Below are positions 42,256 to 60,966 of a DNA stretch of 64,000 nucleotides, piece after piece. The DNA is taken from assembly GCA_018292915.2 (NCBI GenBank), contig JACVVK020000311.1, positions 310,001 to 374,000 on the forward strand. The letters are read 5' to 3'. The notes under the pieces were generated by a model that had not been told where the DNA came from, searched no databases, and saw only the letters and a program-made list of their open reading frames with translations. Made by a program: the position numbers and the translations under genes. Position 1 is the first letter of the stretch; the number at the start of each line of letters is the position of its first letter. The DNA is from Batillaria attramentaria. Lineage: Eukaryota > Mollusca > Gastropoda > Batillariidae.

Positions 42256-45200
42256 TCGTCTCTCTCTCCGTCCCCATTTGCCGAGCAGCAGATGTTTTGT
42301 GCTGTATTTTACTCCAAGTATTTCAGTGACTACAAATTTTCAGAAGTACAGGCAGACATATTTAAAAAGTACAGGTACACATACGTTTCCATTAGGTGCG
42401 CAGTTCCGGCGATGGTATTTCACAATACTGGCCCTGCTCAGCTGTGCGTGCAAAAAATCCAGCGGGACCGTTGACACCAAGAGCCTGTCTAGTCTTTCGC
42501 AATACCGTGCGTCACTGAGAAATGGGAGAGGGTGTCTGACTTGAGGAAAATATGTCAGGGCAGAACTGACAACACCAGTGCGCTGAGAACTTATACTTCA
42601 GACTTTCCGTTCGGACATACCGCAATGCCAATAACGGATCAAACAGGTACACAAAAATGAATAAAAAAAAACAAAAAAAAAAAAACACTAAAATTTAAGC
42701 ATAAGAGCTTATTTGTATTACGGAATTCTCACATGTTGATAGCTAGCAGCTAAGAATGACAGTGCGCTAGTGTCTTTAACAGTGTAAAGAATTAAAAGCT
42801 GAACAAAAGCAAAAACAAAGCCCGTAACCCCCCCCCCCCCCCCCCCCCCCGTTTTGCTCAACAAATTCGACAGGAGCAGTAAAAGCAACAACACACAACA
42901 TCCACACTGAGAACGCCAATGATAACAACAAAAATGTATGTTTGAACATTTCAGAAAAAAAAGCCGAAGTGAAAAGTGACGAGTGAGTCATGAAGTATTG
43001 CGCTGTAGGTATAGTCTGCTTACCCGAGGTCACGATGCTAGGGTGACACAAAAGAAGACTACACCTTGCCACAGTGCAGGTGCTTGAAACACGATACTCT
43101 GTTTAATGTGTAACATCGCTCTCAGGGGAGAAGGGGATAGAACATTGCTCAAGAGGAAAAAAACTGGGGAGCAGTCACATAATTACGATAATTAGCTCAG
43201 TTACACCACCTGAATACCGTGGCTACAAGCCTGAGGTACATGTATGTATCATTTGAGGACATGAACTGTACCCACACACACACACACGGCAACCCCCCCC
43301 CCCCCCCCCCGCCACACACACACACATCAAATGTAACACAAACAACAATAAAGAAACAAACCGCGAATTTCTATCGGAGAGTGCCAGCCGGTAATAATAC
43401 GCGCATGTTGTAGCCGGAGTGCATGAGTGGGTTGGCTGCAGTCCTGCCGGGAGTGAAGCACTTGACTGCTTACCTGAAAGCTTCACTGGGCGCAAAGCAA
43501 ATGCCCTCACAGGGCTTCATATTCGGACCCTTTAGAACTAAAATAGGACAAAATTAATTAATGCCCAGACGCGGGACCGTAAAAGTACTGTGTAATGTAC
43601 AACTGAGACACTGATTGTCCCTGTGTATTGTCCAATCCGGCTTTTGCAGAAACGACAGGACATAATTATGTAAGTAACCTGACATTTCGAAAATGAACTG
43701 ATCTATGACGCGGATATGAAACCTGCCTTGGGAGTGGGAGACGTACCGTCTGCAGGTGCAGTATCGGCTACTGATCATTAGAACAATGGCAATAATAGAA
43801 AAAACTGACCTGAACTGCTGCCATCTCTGTTTTGGTAAAAATCAGTGAGAATAAATAGAAACGGAAACGGTAATGACTGCGAAGTGAGAATAGTTATTCA
43901 GGCACCGATAAAACCTTCGGGAACGTAAAAATTCTTCTCGATTCTGAGTGGAGCAAATCACTTCAAACAAAACAAAGCGCCAAAGAAACTCTTGTTGCGT
44001 CCAGCAGAGATTTTGAAAGGGAACCCACTCTAGTTACTCAGATTGTAGACTCCAGAGTGCAGTCCCTTTTCGGCGGGGCGTGAAAATGTGACTGCTTACA
44101 CCCAGCGCCATTTTTAAAAATGGCGAATTTTTTTTAGAAAAGTGAAGACTTGTGTGTCATATGATTCGATTTGAAACGAAGTCTTGAATATCCGACCACT
44201 TTTCGTTTGGGCAAAATCTTTGCCAGCGGACAATTATTGTTGCGCTTTGATGGCACTGTTTACGTGGTACACTGATCCAACAGGATGTGAGTAAACGGCA
44301 AGGGGGTTGCACTCTGACAGGCAAGGGTGTTGCACTCTACAGGCAAGTATTATTGCACGGTGCAGACGATCACGTACCTGCCTTGTGATGGAATAAAAGA
44401 CGATTACAAAAGCATACACACCCGTGCTCTAGGACTGAATGTAATAACAGATCTGTCCATTCAGACAGAGACATGTTATGTATGTCTCTGATTCAGAAAC
44501 ACACATACTTTCACTCTGAAGACAGCCTGCCATCACTTGCGCCATTGAGGATCCCTCTGGGTTCAAAGCTGGTCAAGGATGACATAGTGCGCGACCTTGT
44601 GTTTGAGAGCACCGAGACAATTTAGGCCCGTCACGGTAGCGCAGTGAGCGCCATTTCCCCACTGTGCACAGAGGTACTTTCCACTGAAAGACTCTGTGCC
44701 CCAGAGAGTGCTCAGATTGGTCACAAGATAGTAAAAGGGAAACAACCCTAAAAAATTGTAACAAGGCCTCACGAGTTGTCCACTGTTATTAATCTCCGCC
44801 GCAGAGTTAGGGGTCGTGAGATAATGCATGTTTGTGGCGGACATCCTTGTCTGTCGGAAAATCCCGAAAATACCCGATTTTAACAACGACTATCTTCGGC
44901 GTTTTCCGTAATAGGGCAGCCGAAACTTTCCGAACAATACCGAGGGTGACCGAATGCAAATTCGGTTGTTGTCGGTGAGCGACTTCGGCAAATTCCGTAC
45001 CTCTTCGGGCTTGACTAGTAACGGTTTTTGGAGACAACTCGTGAAATCTTATTGCCTCTTCAATTTCCGACGTTGTCTCCCTTCCGTTAATCAAGTAGAG
45101 ACAACTCCTGAGACCTTGCTCGCAAAGTCGGTCAACCGATAGAGTAGCGTGCTCTTCCACAATGGTCGCCAAAAGTTTGTGCGCTGTAGACTTTTGAAAC

Positions 45201-45681
45201 TGAAACCCAAACTTGAAACGCTGGTAGCGCAGCTCAGCAGTGTTTGAGGAGACACGTTTCTCAAATAATTGTAGCTTCGGCTGGTGATTTTACTTATCTT
45301 CTGCCTAGACTGAGTTCGTGAATGTATTGAAATGGAGGAACAGCGTACATGGCGGGTGGCACTGAATCTGTGGTCAGACTTGAGGAGGCATTTATCATCA
45401 GATTTGACTGACTCACACCGGGTATGGCTGTTTTTGCACAGCGCGTTCACTCTAGCCAAAGCATGCCCATTCTGATTCCCGTCCAAGTACACGATTCAGC
45501 GATAAATGCCCAAACCCCTGGCGCCAGTTATCAACGATTTATAGACAGGCGCTCCACAAGATATTCTCCATCTAAACCCCGCTTCACGAGACGTTTCAAC
45601 TCAAAAGACGGATCGCTAGAAAATGAAGAAAAATTATGCACGGCAGCTACATCTCGGTAGTTGTGAGTGCAGATACATGAA

Positions 45682-45755
<74 letters not shown>

Positions 45756-45951
45756 ATAAACTGCAGTGCACAATGAGCCTAAGGCTTTCAGTGGAGACAT
45801 TTTAGGTTTGAATTTTTTCAAGTCCCCTTTTTTCGGGTGTGGTGGAGGGGGGGGGGAGATGGGCCATAAATACTCACTCACTCACTCACTTACTTGGCTT
45901 GCAGGACTTCCACTGTGAATTTTAGTGACCTTGAGATTTCATTTTTGACAG
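41298..45951. other. Intergenic region before the BBE-like gene
   Basis: No supported gene. Has a pair of tataagacagacacctatc direct repeats (41656, 41803), (TC)n at 42231-42252, C runs (42830-42850, 43293-43310), (CA)n at 45695-45752. A GC-richer stretch near 41400-41600 and the area before 45300 could hold promoter or 5' exons of the enzyme gene, but nothing decisive is seen. Confidence 0.5.
45695..45752. repeat. (CT)n(CA)n microsatellite
   Basis: About 29 CA units after a short CT run, 200 bp before the enzyme start codon. Confidence 0.95.
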
Positions 45952-53164
<7,213 letters not shown>

Positions 53165-54636
53165 ATGATTCAGCGAGACCGATCCTTGTCGCCGACTGAT
53201 TCTGCGACTGCTGTGCCTGCACTCTTTGTAAACTAGCACAATCTGTAAATACCCAGGGAGCTAGGCACCACTACAATGCAGCCTCTTCCCCCTCCCTCCT
53301 CCCCCCGATAACTTCTTATTGAGCCACTTTCGTAAACCTATCAAAGAGGAAACAGTTGATCCTAGCCTGGTGACGTCATATATTTCACGACAGTCGGGGT
53401 TCACAGTTTCTGCGTTTCTTCTCGGCATAAGTGAAACACGCCCAAAACTTCACATTTTCACTTTGTGTGTGTGTTTTTTTTTTAAACCGGGTAAGTCCCT
53501 TTTTTTTTTTACGTCATTCACTGAATGGGTTCAACAAGGTTTTAAACCACACGTCAATTACAGTAACTAAGCGTGATTATCTTTTTCGTCATTGTAACTT
53601 AAGGCTTTCCGGAGGTACATTTTAGACTAACTTCGATACTTCACATACTTCGATACTCCTCGCTGAAAATTTCACTCATGCCGAAAAGAAACAGAGAAAC
53701 TGATTAGGTCACTAGACTAGGGATTAACTTGTTCTCTTAGACAGCTGTACGAAAATTACTGGCTCCGAAAAGTCGTTGGCGGCTGCACTACGAAACGCAT
53801 TATCAACACTATCCCTCTTGAGACTAGGTTTCAGGGTACCCGACTAGCATCGGTCGATACAGAAAAGTTTGCCGCACAGCTAGCGTCACGGGTAATCGCA
53901 CATGGCGCCAGTTAACACGTATGACACGGGATGTGACAAGTTGGATTTAGTTGTTTTTGTTGCTTTAAGCTCTTTCAGCCTCGCGTCTTTCTTTTGGTTG
54001 GCTTGTCAGTCGCGGGCCCAACCCGGTAAAATTGTCAAGTGTGAACAGTCACAGTAACACTCCCAGGAACGCCTGACATTCAGTCTTCTTTTGGCTCATC
54101 GCCAGCATGTGAGACGAGGCCACTGTGCAGGTGTTTCAGTGGTAGACACTGTTAAAACAGTTCAGAATGCTTTTTCATCATAGAACTATAGGATGACGGC
54201 CACGAACGAATGGGTCCCCTCTGAAAAATGAAGTTAAGCTAGTTGTTTTTATTCAGTTCGTTCTTGTAAATATTGACAGATTTCAAAAGAGATCCCCCCC
54301 AAAATTGCCAGCGACTGCAATCCCAAACGCACTGTGAACAATATTTTCCTGTTTGCCTGATTCTGACTTAGAATGCATTCAGGTTTTGTTATATCATTTG
54401 TTGTACGTAAATAGTACCTATTTTTATACTGGAAAAAAAATGATTTAAAAAGCCAAACATTAGTGTTCTGCGTCTGACCTTGTGTAATGATTCTGTGTCG
54501 TCACTCTCTCTGTCTCTCAATCACTCATTCACACTCTGTGTTTGCTCTCCCCCCCCCCCCTCTCTCTCCCCCCCCCCCTCTCTCTCTCCCCCCCCCTCTC
54601 TCTCTCTCCCCCCCCCCCTCTCTCTCTCTCTCTGTC

Positions 54637-54800
54637 GGGGAGCCGGGGTGGTCGAATGGTAGAGCGTTGGACTTCTAATGCTCGGGTCGTGAGTTCGATC
54701 CCGGCTGGGGCCAAATATTTGTGCTGGCTTTTTCATCTTTGATATAACCATATGTGGTGGAAAAGGACGTTAAACCCCCAAACACCCAACCCACCCACCC
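54637..54800 (+). mobile_element. tRNA-SINE family A, complete plus copy
   Basis: Starts ggggagccggggtggtcgaa, B box gagttcgatcccggctgggg, then aatatttgtgctggcttttt, gtggtggaaaaggacgttaa and a C/A-rich tail. The best preserved plus-strand copy; use it as the family reference. Confidence 0.88.
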
Positions 54801-54829
54801 TCTCTCTCTCTCTCAACACATGTTTTGCA

Positions 54830-55110
54830 ATATTAGAGACGACTGTAAATTTCTTACTTGGCATACAGCCAGTATCATCAGCGCATGCCACGTATGTTTT
54901 GATTTGTTTATCGTGTGTATTTTTCTCTCCTGTATTTCCCCTAGATAGTTTATACTTTTCTTTTCTTTTTAAACATTTTTATTGTTTGTTTGTTTGTTTT
55001 GATTTTTTTCTCAATACCCTTTAATGTAGAATAGCAGGACAGCATGTAAGATAGGCAGCAATGCCTAAATGCTCTATCCTGAATAAAAAACGTTTCATCA
55101 TCATCATCAT
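54830..55110 (+). mobile_element. Probable retrotransposon 3' end with (ATC)n tail
   Basis: T-rich 3' region with gtttgtttgtttgttttgat, aggcagcaatgcctaaatgc, tctatcctgaataaaaaacg and (ATC)n. It resembles non-LTR 3' ends, but no RT motif was read. Confidence 0.5.
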
Positions 55111-55231
55111 CTCTCTCCCTCCCTCCCTCCCTCTCTCTCTCTCTCTCTCCCTCCCTCCCTCTCTCTGTCTTTGTTTCTCCCAAACACCCACTCACCAACT
55201 GTCTCTCGATTTATTCATCCATGTAGTTATT

Positions 55232-55414
55232 TACAGTCAAACCTGTGTAAGGCGGTCACCCAAGGGACTGGGTCAAACTGACCACCTTAGACAGGGTGAC
55301 CGGGTTATCCAGGGTGTCATGTCAACAGCTAGTGTGTCAGGGGATCCTCTGGGGTGACCAGGTTAGACAGTGGTTTGGCTTATACAGGTGACCGCCTTGG
55401 CAGGTTCGACTGTA
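55232..55414. mobile_element. Short MITE with TACAGTC ends
   Basis: Left TACAGTCAAACCTGTGTAAG and right inverse TACAGTCGAACCTGCCAAGG continue to ggcggtcacc on both arms, about 28 bp with few mismatches. TA at both ends may be the duplication. Confidence 0.8.
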
Positions 55415-57017
55415 TATTCTGTTTTATCCCGTTGCTTGGAAAAAAAACCCCCACAAAACAAACAACGAGAGATCAACAACAAAACCACGATGACAACAGA
55501 ACAATGAAGGAAGACCCACACAGATGTCCGGTGAGTGATATCCCTGACGTGTGTGCTGTCTTATGTCATGGCGCGCATTGCATCCTTCACTAAGTTCAAG
55601 GGTGGCACAACGCGTCATGGCAGAAGGCAGGCTCGGGCTATAGTCTTAGACGCAGAATGACATTGTTGCCTTGCTACTGAAGCTGGCCGAAATAAACTTT
55701 TACTGTCCCCCCCCCCCCCCCCCCGAATGGCGTATTTAAGTTTAATATCACTATTATCATCACGATCACGTCACGTTTGAGTCGAAACGAAGCCTTCGCG
55801 CGGCTATTTCAAACAACTCTGGCTCAAAATGAAAAACACATAATTTACAGAATGAAGACTTTCGTAATTATCATGGGTATCTGCCAGTTCAGTCTCAGCA
55901 CCAGTATAAACACATGCATAGTCCCCCCCCTCCCCCCCTTTCAGATTAAGAAACACCATCGCACAGCTTTGGCGAGGCTTCAAATACCACGGCCATTTTT
56001 CAGTTCTTCAGACTAGCGATTTCCACACTGTCAACATGCGTATGTGGTGATACCATCCTAATATTAGTCCTCTTTTACGCCGAAAGATGATGCTGTTTTG
56101 TGTAGTAGTTATAGTAGCAGCAGCAGTAGTAGCAGCAGCAGCAACAGTAGTAGTTGTAGTAGTAGTACAGTAGTAGTATAGTATTCATCATTGCGGAACA
56201 TACGCCAGTACCGTTCTCTTGGCCGTCTCGTTGTCCTGGCGACAATTCACTGCACAACACCGGCGATGTCACTAATGAATGATCGACGATGAAGAATCAG
56301 CCCGAAGACTAAAGGATACCAGAAGAGGTGAAACATGCACAGCATACTCCTTACACACACAGCCAGTGTAAAGGGCAGGCACTGACTCTGTTGTACGGAG
56401 GATGAGATACAGGCCAAGAGGAGATTGGCGGCAGCTGCTCATAGATTTCTGAAATCACACGGACTACGTACTAGACGATACGAGCATCCTTCTCTCCTCT
56501 CGTGACGCAGGTCGTCCTGTATTCCTCCGCCTTGTGTCTTTAACCCACGAGATACCGCGAGATCAGCTGAGGTATTGGAATTATTACTCTCCTACCATAC
56601 GTTGTCGTATCCATGCTACACCACCAGCCTGTATTGTTACTAATGGAAACAACATTAAAAAACAAACAAACCCAAGACCGCCCAAGAAACCCGCCACCAG
56701 TCTGTGTGTCAGTCGCCGTGCACTTTGTGCGCTGAGAACACAAGGTTCTTCAATAATGAGCTGGAAGACCATTGTTATACGGTCCATGACCAAATATGGG
56801 TTGTGTGTGTGTGTGTGTCCAACAAACAAACAAAGAACCCAAACACAAAACAATCAAATCTTCCCCTCCTCCACCCCCACGGCCACCTCAAGTTAAAAAA
56901 CAACATACTCAACAAAAACAACAACAACAACCCCCCCCCCCCCAAAAAAAAAAAAAAACCCAAAAAACAACAACAACAAACAAACCAAAACCAAACAAAA
57001 CCAAAACAAAACCAGTT

Positions 57018-57019
<2 letters not shown>

Positions 57020-57096
<77 letters not shown>
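57020..57096. repeat. (CA)n microsatellite
   Basis: About 38 units after an A/C-rich stretch. Confidence 0.95.
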
Positions 57097-57101
<5 letters not shown>

Positions 57102-58097
57102 GCACTCCCTGAGGCGGAGATCGAGTGCGTTCCGTGCACCATACACGTCAGCATCGATGACGCACGTTTTCATACGTCATTGTCAGAGTTACACTTGCAG
57201 AATCATCTCTACGGGAGATCAGCTGTGACATGCGTTTGTACTGCAGAAACTTGCCTATGAACGTGGAAAATGTAGCTGGTCCTATGATGTTGTTTCCATT
57301 ACTATGGAAACAACAGAAAAATCAGCCGCAATCACTATGGAAACAACTGGGGGCCCCTGTTTCAAGGTTATACAGTGGATCCGTATTCTGGAGACACTGG
57401 GTTTTCCAAATTATTATGCTGTATAACATTTTCCCTCAAAATTGCCTACTAACAGGGTTAGGAAAGTTTTGGCCCGTCCCGAGTCTAAAGATCGCTATCA
57501 CATTCAGAAAAACCTCTCCCTCCGACAGCGGGCAATGAAGACGGTGGCGTTCTACTACACACTGGAGCAGAGGGAAACACTCGCTGTCAGTCGATTCACA
57601 CACTCTCCACTGAGGCATGCACACTGCAGTCTCAGTATGGACGACAGTATCAGAAGACTCCACATTCGATTGCACCTCCACTGTGTTTATTCATTTGTAC
57701 ACAGAATACCTAGGATCTCTACGGGGGTGTTATACTCATATGGACGAACCAAGACTATTGGTTATTGTTTAAAATGGTGCTCTGGTAGCGATCGGAGGGT
57801 TAAAAAAAAAGAAAAAAAAGAAGACTTTTGTGAATGGCAACGAATGCGCTGCAGGTAAATACCCAAAGCATTATTCAGGGCTTCCTATCGCGGCAGTATT
57901 ACTCACTGGAGGACAAAACTACTGTAAATATAGACCGTGCATACAATCCGTGTATATTAATTTTCTTTCTTAGTCTCTTTTCAAAATCCGTGTATTTTGG
58001 GAAGAGACTAAGGGGAAAAAAAAAAAACGGAACGGGGGAAGGCAAGAAAAGTACGAGTAAATAGATAGGCAGAAAAGCAAAATGGGAAATCGGGGGG

Positions 58098-58255
<158 letters not shown>

Positions 58256-58989
58256 TTTCTAAAATCAATCGACACAAAAAAGCAATGCAATTGCAAATGA
58301 AAATAAAATGACGGAAATAATAATTAGAATACTGAAAATTAAAGAACAAAACGAAAACAAACAATAAAAAATAATCGTCTTGTCTTTCAGATGGAAAACA
58401 GATTTAATATTACAGAAACATGAGGGAAAAAAGCTTCTGTTTTTAGTTTTTCTTAGGGGAAATAAAAGAAAAGCAAAATCTTGACTATAATGTTTCCTTT
58501 TCCGTAACAGGAAACTAAGAGACTATATCAAAAAGAGAAAAGTACTATATTTCATTCATGTCTAACCTAACTCAACATAAATAATTTGTGAGTGAATGAA
58601 TTTAGCTGAATAAAAACGACCTTTAAAAAAAAAAAAAAAAAATGGACGCGCTTTCCTCTGTATTTTTGAAACAGAGATTCTTCCGAACATAGGCAGTCCA
58701 TATTTTCTGACAGGTAGGAGTGAGTTTTGCGCCTCTAAAGTGGACAGAAAGTCAATGAATCATTCGGAGTCATTCTTGCGTTGTTGCGCCTTGGATACAT
58801 ACATCTGTAAGATGTTTCCATTTCAGTTCGGCCTGGGGCACCAAACTACTACAAGAAAGCAAAGTCCACAAGCGATTGTGATGGGCCTAGCTATGATTTA
58901 TGTTTTATCGGCTCAGGCCGGCTCACTCGTCTCTCCTCTTTCTCCTTCATTTACGGCAAGCCAGACGCCGCCGCCAACTTTCTCTGGTG

Positions 58990-59260
58990 AAGATGTTTCA
59001 AACGTCACCGTTAACGCCTTTACATCCGTCACTGCTAACGCCTTCACATCCGTCACTGGTGACGCCTCTGCGTATGTCATTGGTAACGCCTTTACATCCG
59101 TCACTAGTAACGCTTTCACTGGTCATGTCATTTCAAACATCACTGGTTACGCCATTACATCAGTCAGTGGTAACCGTGAAAAAAATCACAGTTAACGCCG
59201 TTAAATCTCTCATTGGTAACGCTGTGAAATGTCACTGGCGACGCTGTTATTATATAGTGT
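58990..59260. repeat. Degenerate 24-bp minisatellite
   Basis: Units like ggtaacgcctttacatccgt cact, repeated about ten times with drift. In one frame it reads NAFTSVT-like heptads, but the repeats run past the stop at 59195, so the pattern is not maintained as protein. Confidence 0.75.
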
Positions 59261-59614
59261 TAAACAGGTCACTTATAGCGCTGTTTCAAACGTCACTGGT
59301 ACTGCCACCTGTAATGCGGTAATGTAGGTCATTCGAGAAAAACCAACAACCCTCCCCAAACAACAACAACAACATCAACAACAAACAAACAAAACAAAAC
59401 TAATGGAACCAGAAAGCAAGGAAAGATTGTGATAAACTTCACTGGCAGAGTTACAGCAAACGCCACTGAAGCTCGGATGCGAAAAATATCCAGCGTATAT
59501 TTTTGCAGGTATGGAAGGCTGGCCATGCCATTCAATCTGTGTTGTATCTACCAGTAACCAACTCATTTCCAACTCATTTTCATCAGTTAAGTTATTTATA
59601 CAACAAGCGTTTAG

Positions 59615-59615
<1 letters not shown>

Positions 59616-59684
<69 letters not shown>

Positions 59685-59839
59685 GGGGTTTAACGTCCTT
59701 TTCCACCACATATGGGTGATATCAAAGACGGGGCAACGATGAAAAAGCCAGCACAAACATTTGGCCCCAGCCGGGATACGAACTCACGACCCGAACATTA
59801 GAAGCCTAACGCTCTACCATTCGGCCACCCCGGCTCCCC
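59616..59839 (-). mobile_element. tRNA-SINE family A with 13-bp target duplication
   Basis: Minus copy from the head (ccattcggccaccccggctc at 59818-59837) through gtttaacgtccttttccacc to a (TG)n that is the expanded tail (59617-59681). The 13-bp acaagcgtttaga occurs at 59603-59615 and 59840-59852. Ends 65 bp before the receptor exon. Confidence 0.93.
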
Positions 59840-59904
59840 ACAAGCGTTTAGAATGTGACCTCTGGTAGCGGTGCTGCAGTGAAGACCGTGGTCTTTGTTT
59901 GCAG

Positions 59905-60966
59905 TCAACAATAATCCTGGTCCTATATTCTTCAGAATCCTGCCCTGAAAACGCTGAAGAGCTTTCAAGATATTGTGAGGAAGACCCAGCATGGTTGTAT
60001 TGTCCGGAACAGGAGAGAAAGTGTGTCCTGCCGGAGGTTGCGACCAAACTATTTCACATGAACATCCCTCGCTGTAACTTTGTCCGGGGGAATAACCTAA
60101 CCTTCTATTTCGAAGATGGAGACAACATCGAAGTATCCTACACATTAGAGGAAGGCACAAACAGTAGTAAGTATTGTCACTTCAGTGTTCCCATGGGTGA
60201 CGATCGTGTCTTGACCTTGGCAATAGATGAGTTCACACTTAAACGTGATGACGGAACTTGCGTCTCCGACCACGTTGTGTTGTCGATCGTCGAAGGCGTG
60301 AATGTGTTTCGTAGCTCGTATCCATGCAAAGGGACATTCGTCGAGACTCTCTTTGAGCCGGTCGGCGACGACTATGTTACTATTGTTGTAAATGAGCGTG
60401 AGGCAACAATAGCAGACAAGTTAACTTTGAACATAACACTGCGTGCTTTCGTGAAGGGAAAGTTCATGGATGCGTTTCTGGATGTCAGTGAGATGACATC
60501 ATCAGTCGGCTCCTTTGCCAATTTCATGTTTGATGGTCAACGTCGATACTCTACGAATATTGAATTTGAATTGCTGATATGGATTCCTTCACGGATTGTG
60601 ATAATCTCCTTCCCGCATTTCGACGTTATGTGTGACGGATCGGTTGAGTTGTATGTACCGTATTCCGGTCGTCTATGGCCGTCATCGTATATGCAGTTCG
60701 GAAATCCCACTGTGTTTTCACTCTATACCAGAAGTTGGTTTGATATAACTGATGGCTGGCTGTATTCTTGTGGAGGGATTGCCATAACTGACCGGTGGCG
60801 CTTGGTATGGAAACAGTTAGGTCAGCGGGATCCTGGTGTCCTGGTTTTCAGGTCCTATGTTGCGCTGAAATTTGTATCAACCCCGAGAAACACAGCCACA
60901 GGATTCAAAATGATATATTCGGTACTTAACGGGACACAAGAGCCTGAAGTGTCGGGCACCCTGTAT
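59905..60966 (+). CDS. Receptor N-terminal CUB-like region
   Basis: Begins with a Cys-rich stretch (ESCPENAEELSRYCEED, LYCPEQERKCVLPE), then beta-rich segments with Cys pairs and repeated motifs such as NLTFYFEDGD and VLTLAIDEF, and a second block with FANFMFDG and MCDGSVELYV. Alternating hydrophobic strands and spacing resemble CUB folds, but similarity is weak, so the domain name is tentative. Several N-glycosylation sequons (NLT, NSS, NIT, NGT, NCS). Confidence 0.5.

Noticed and set aside
44807..45172. Minus-strand frame of 121 codons
   Set aside because: No recognisable domain, signal peptide or splice context; codon use gives no support.
54480..54680. Serine/proline/leucine-rich open frames
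   Set aside because: They translate a C/T low-complexity run next to a SINE; not a gene.
56704..57260. Frames of 174 and 154 codons rich in Asn, Lys, Thr and His
   Set aside because: They cross A-rich and (CA)n repeats; no conserved content.
57442..57858. Plus-strand frame of 138 codons
   Set aside because: Ends in a lysine-rich run from an A tract, and no family motif is seen; judged chance.
59899..59904. TTG as the receptor start codon
   Set aside because: The six bases ttgcag form part of a splice acceptor after a pyrimidine-rich stretch, and no signal peptide follows; an upstream exon is more likely.
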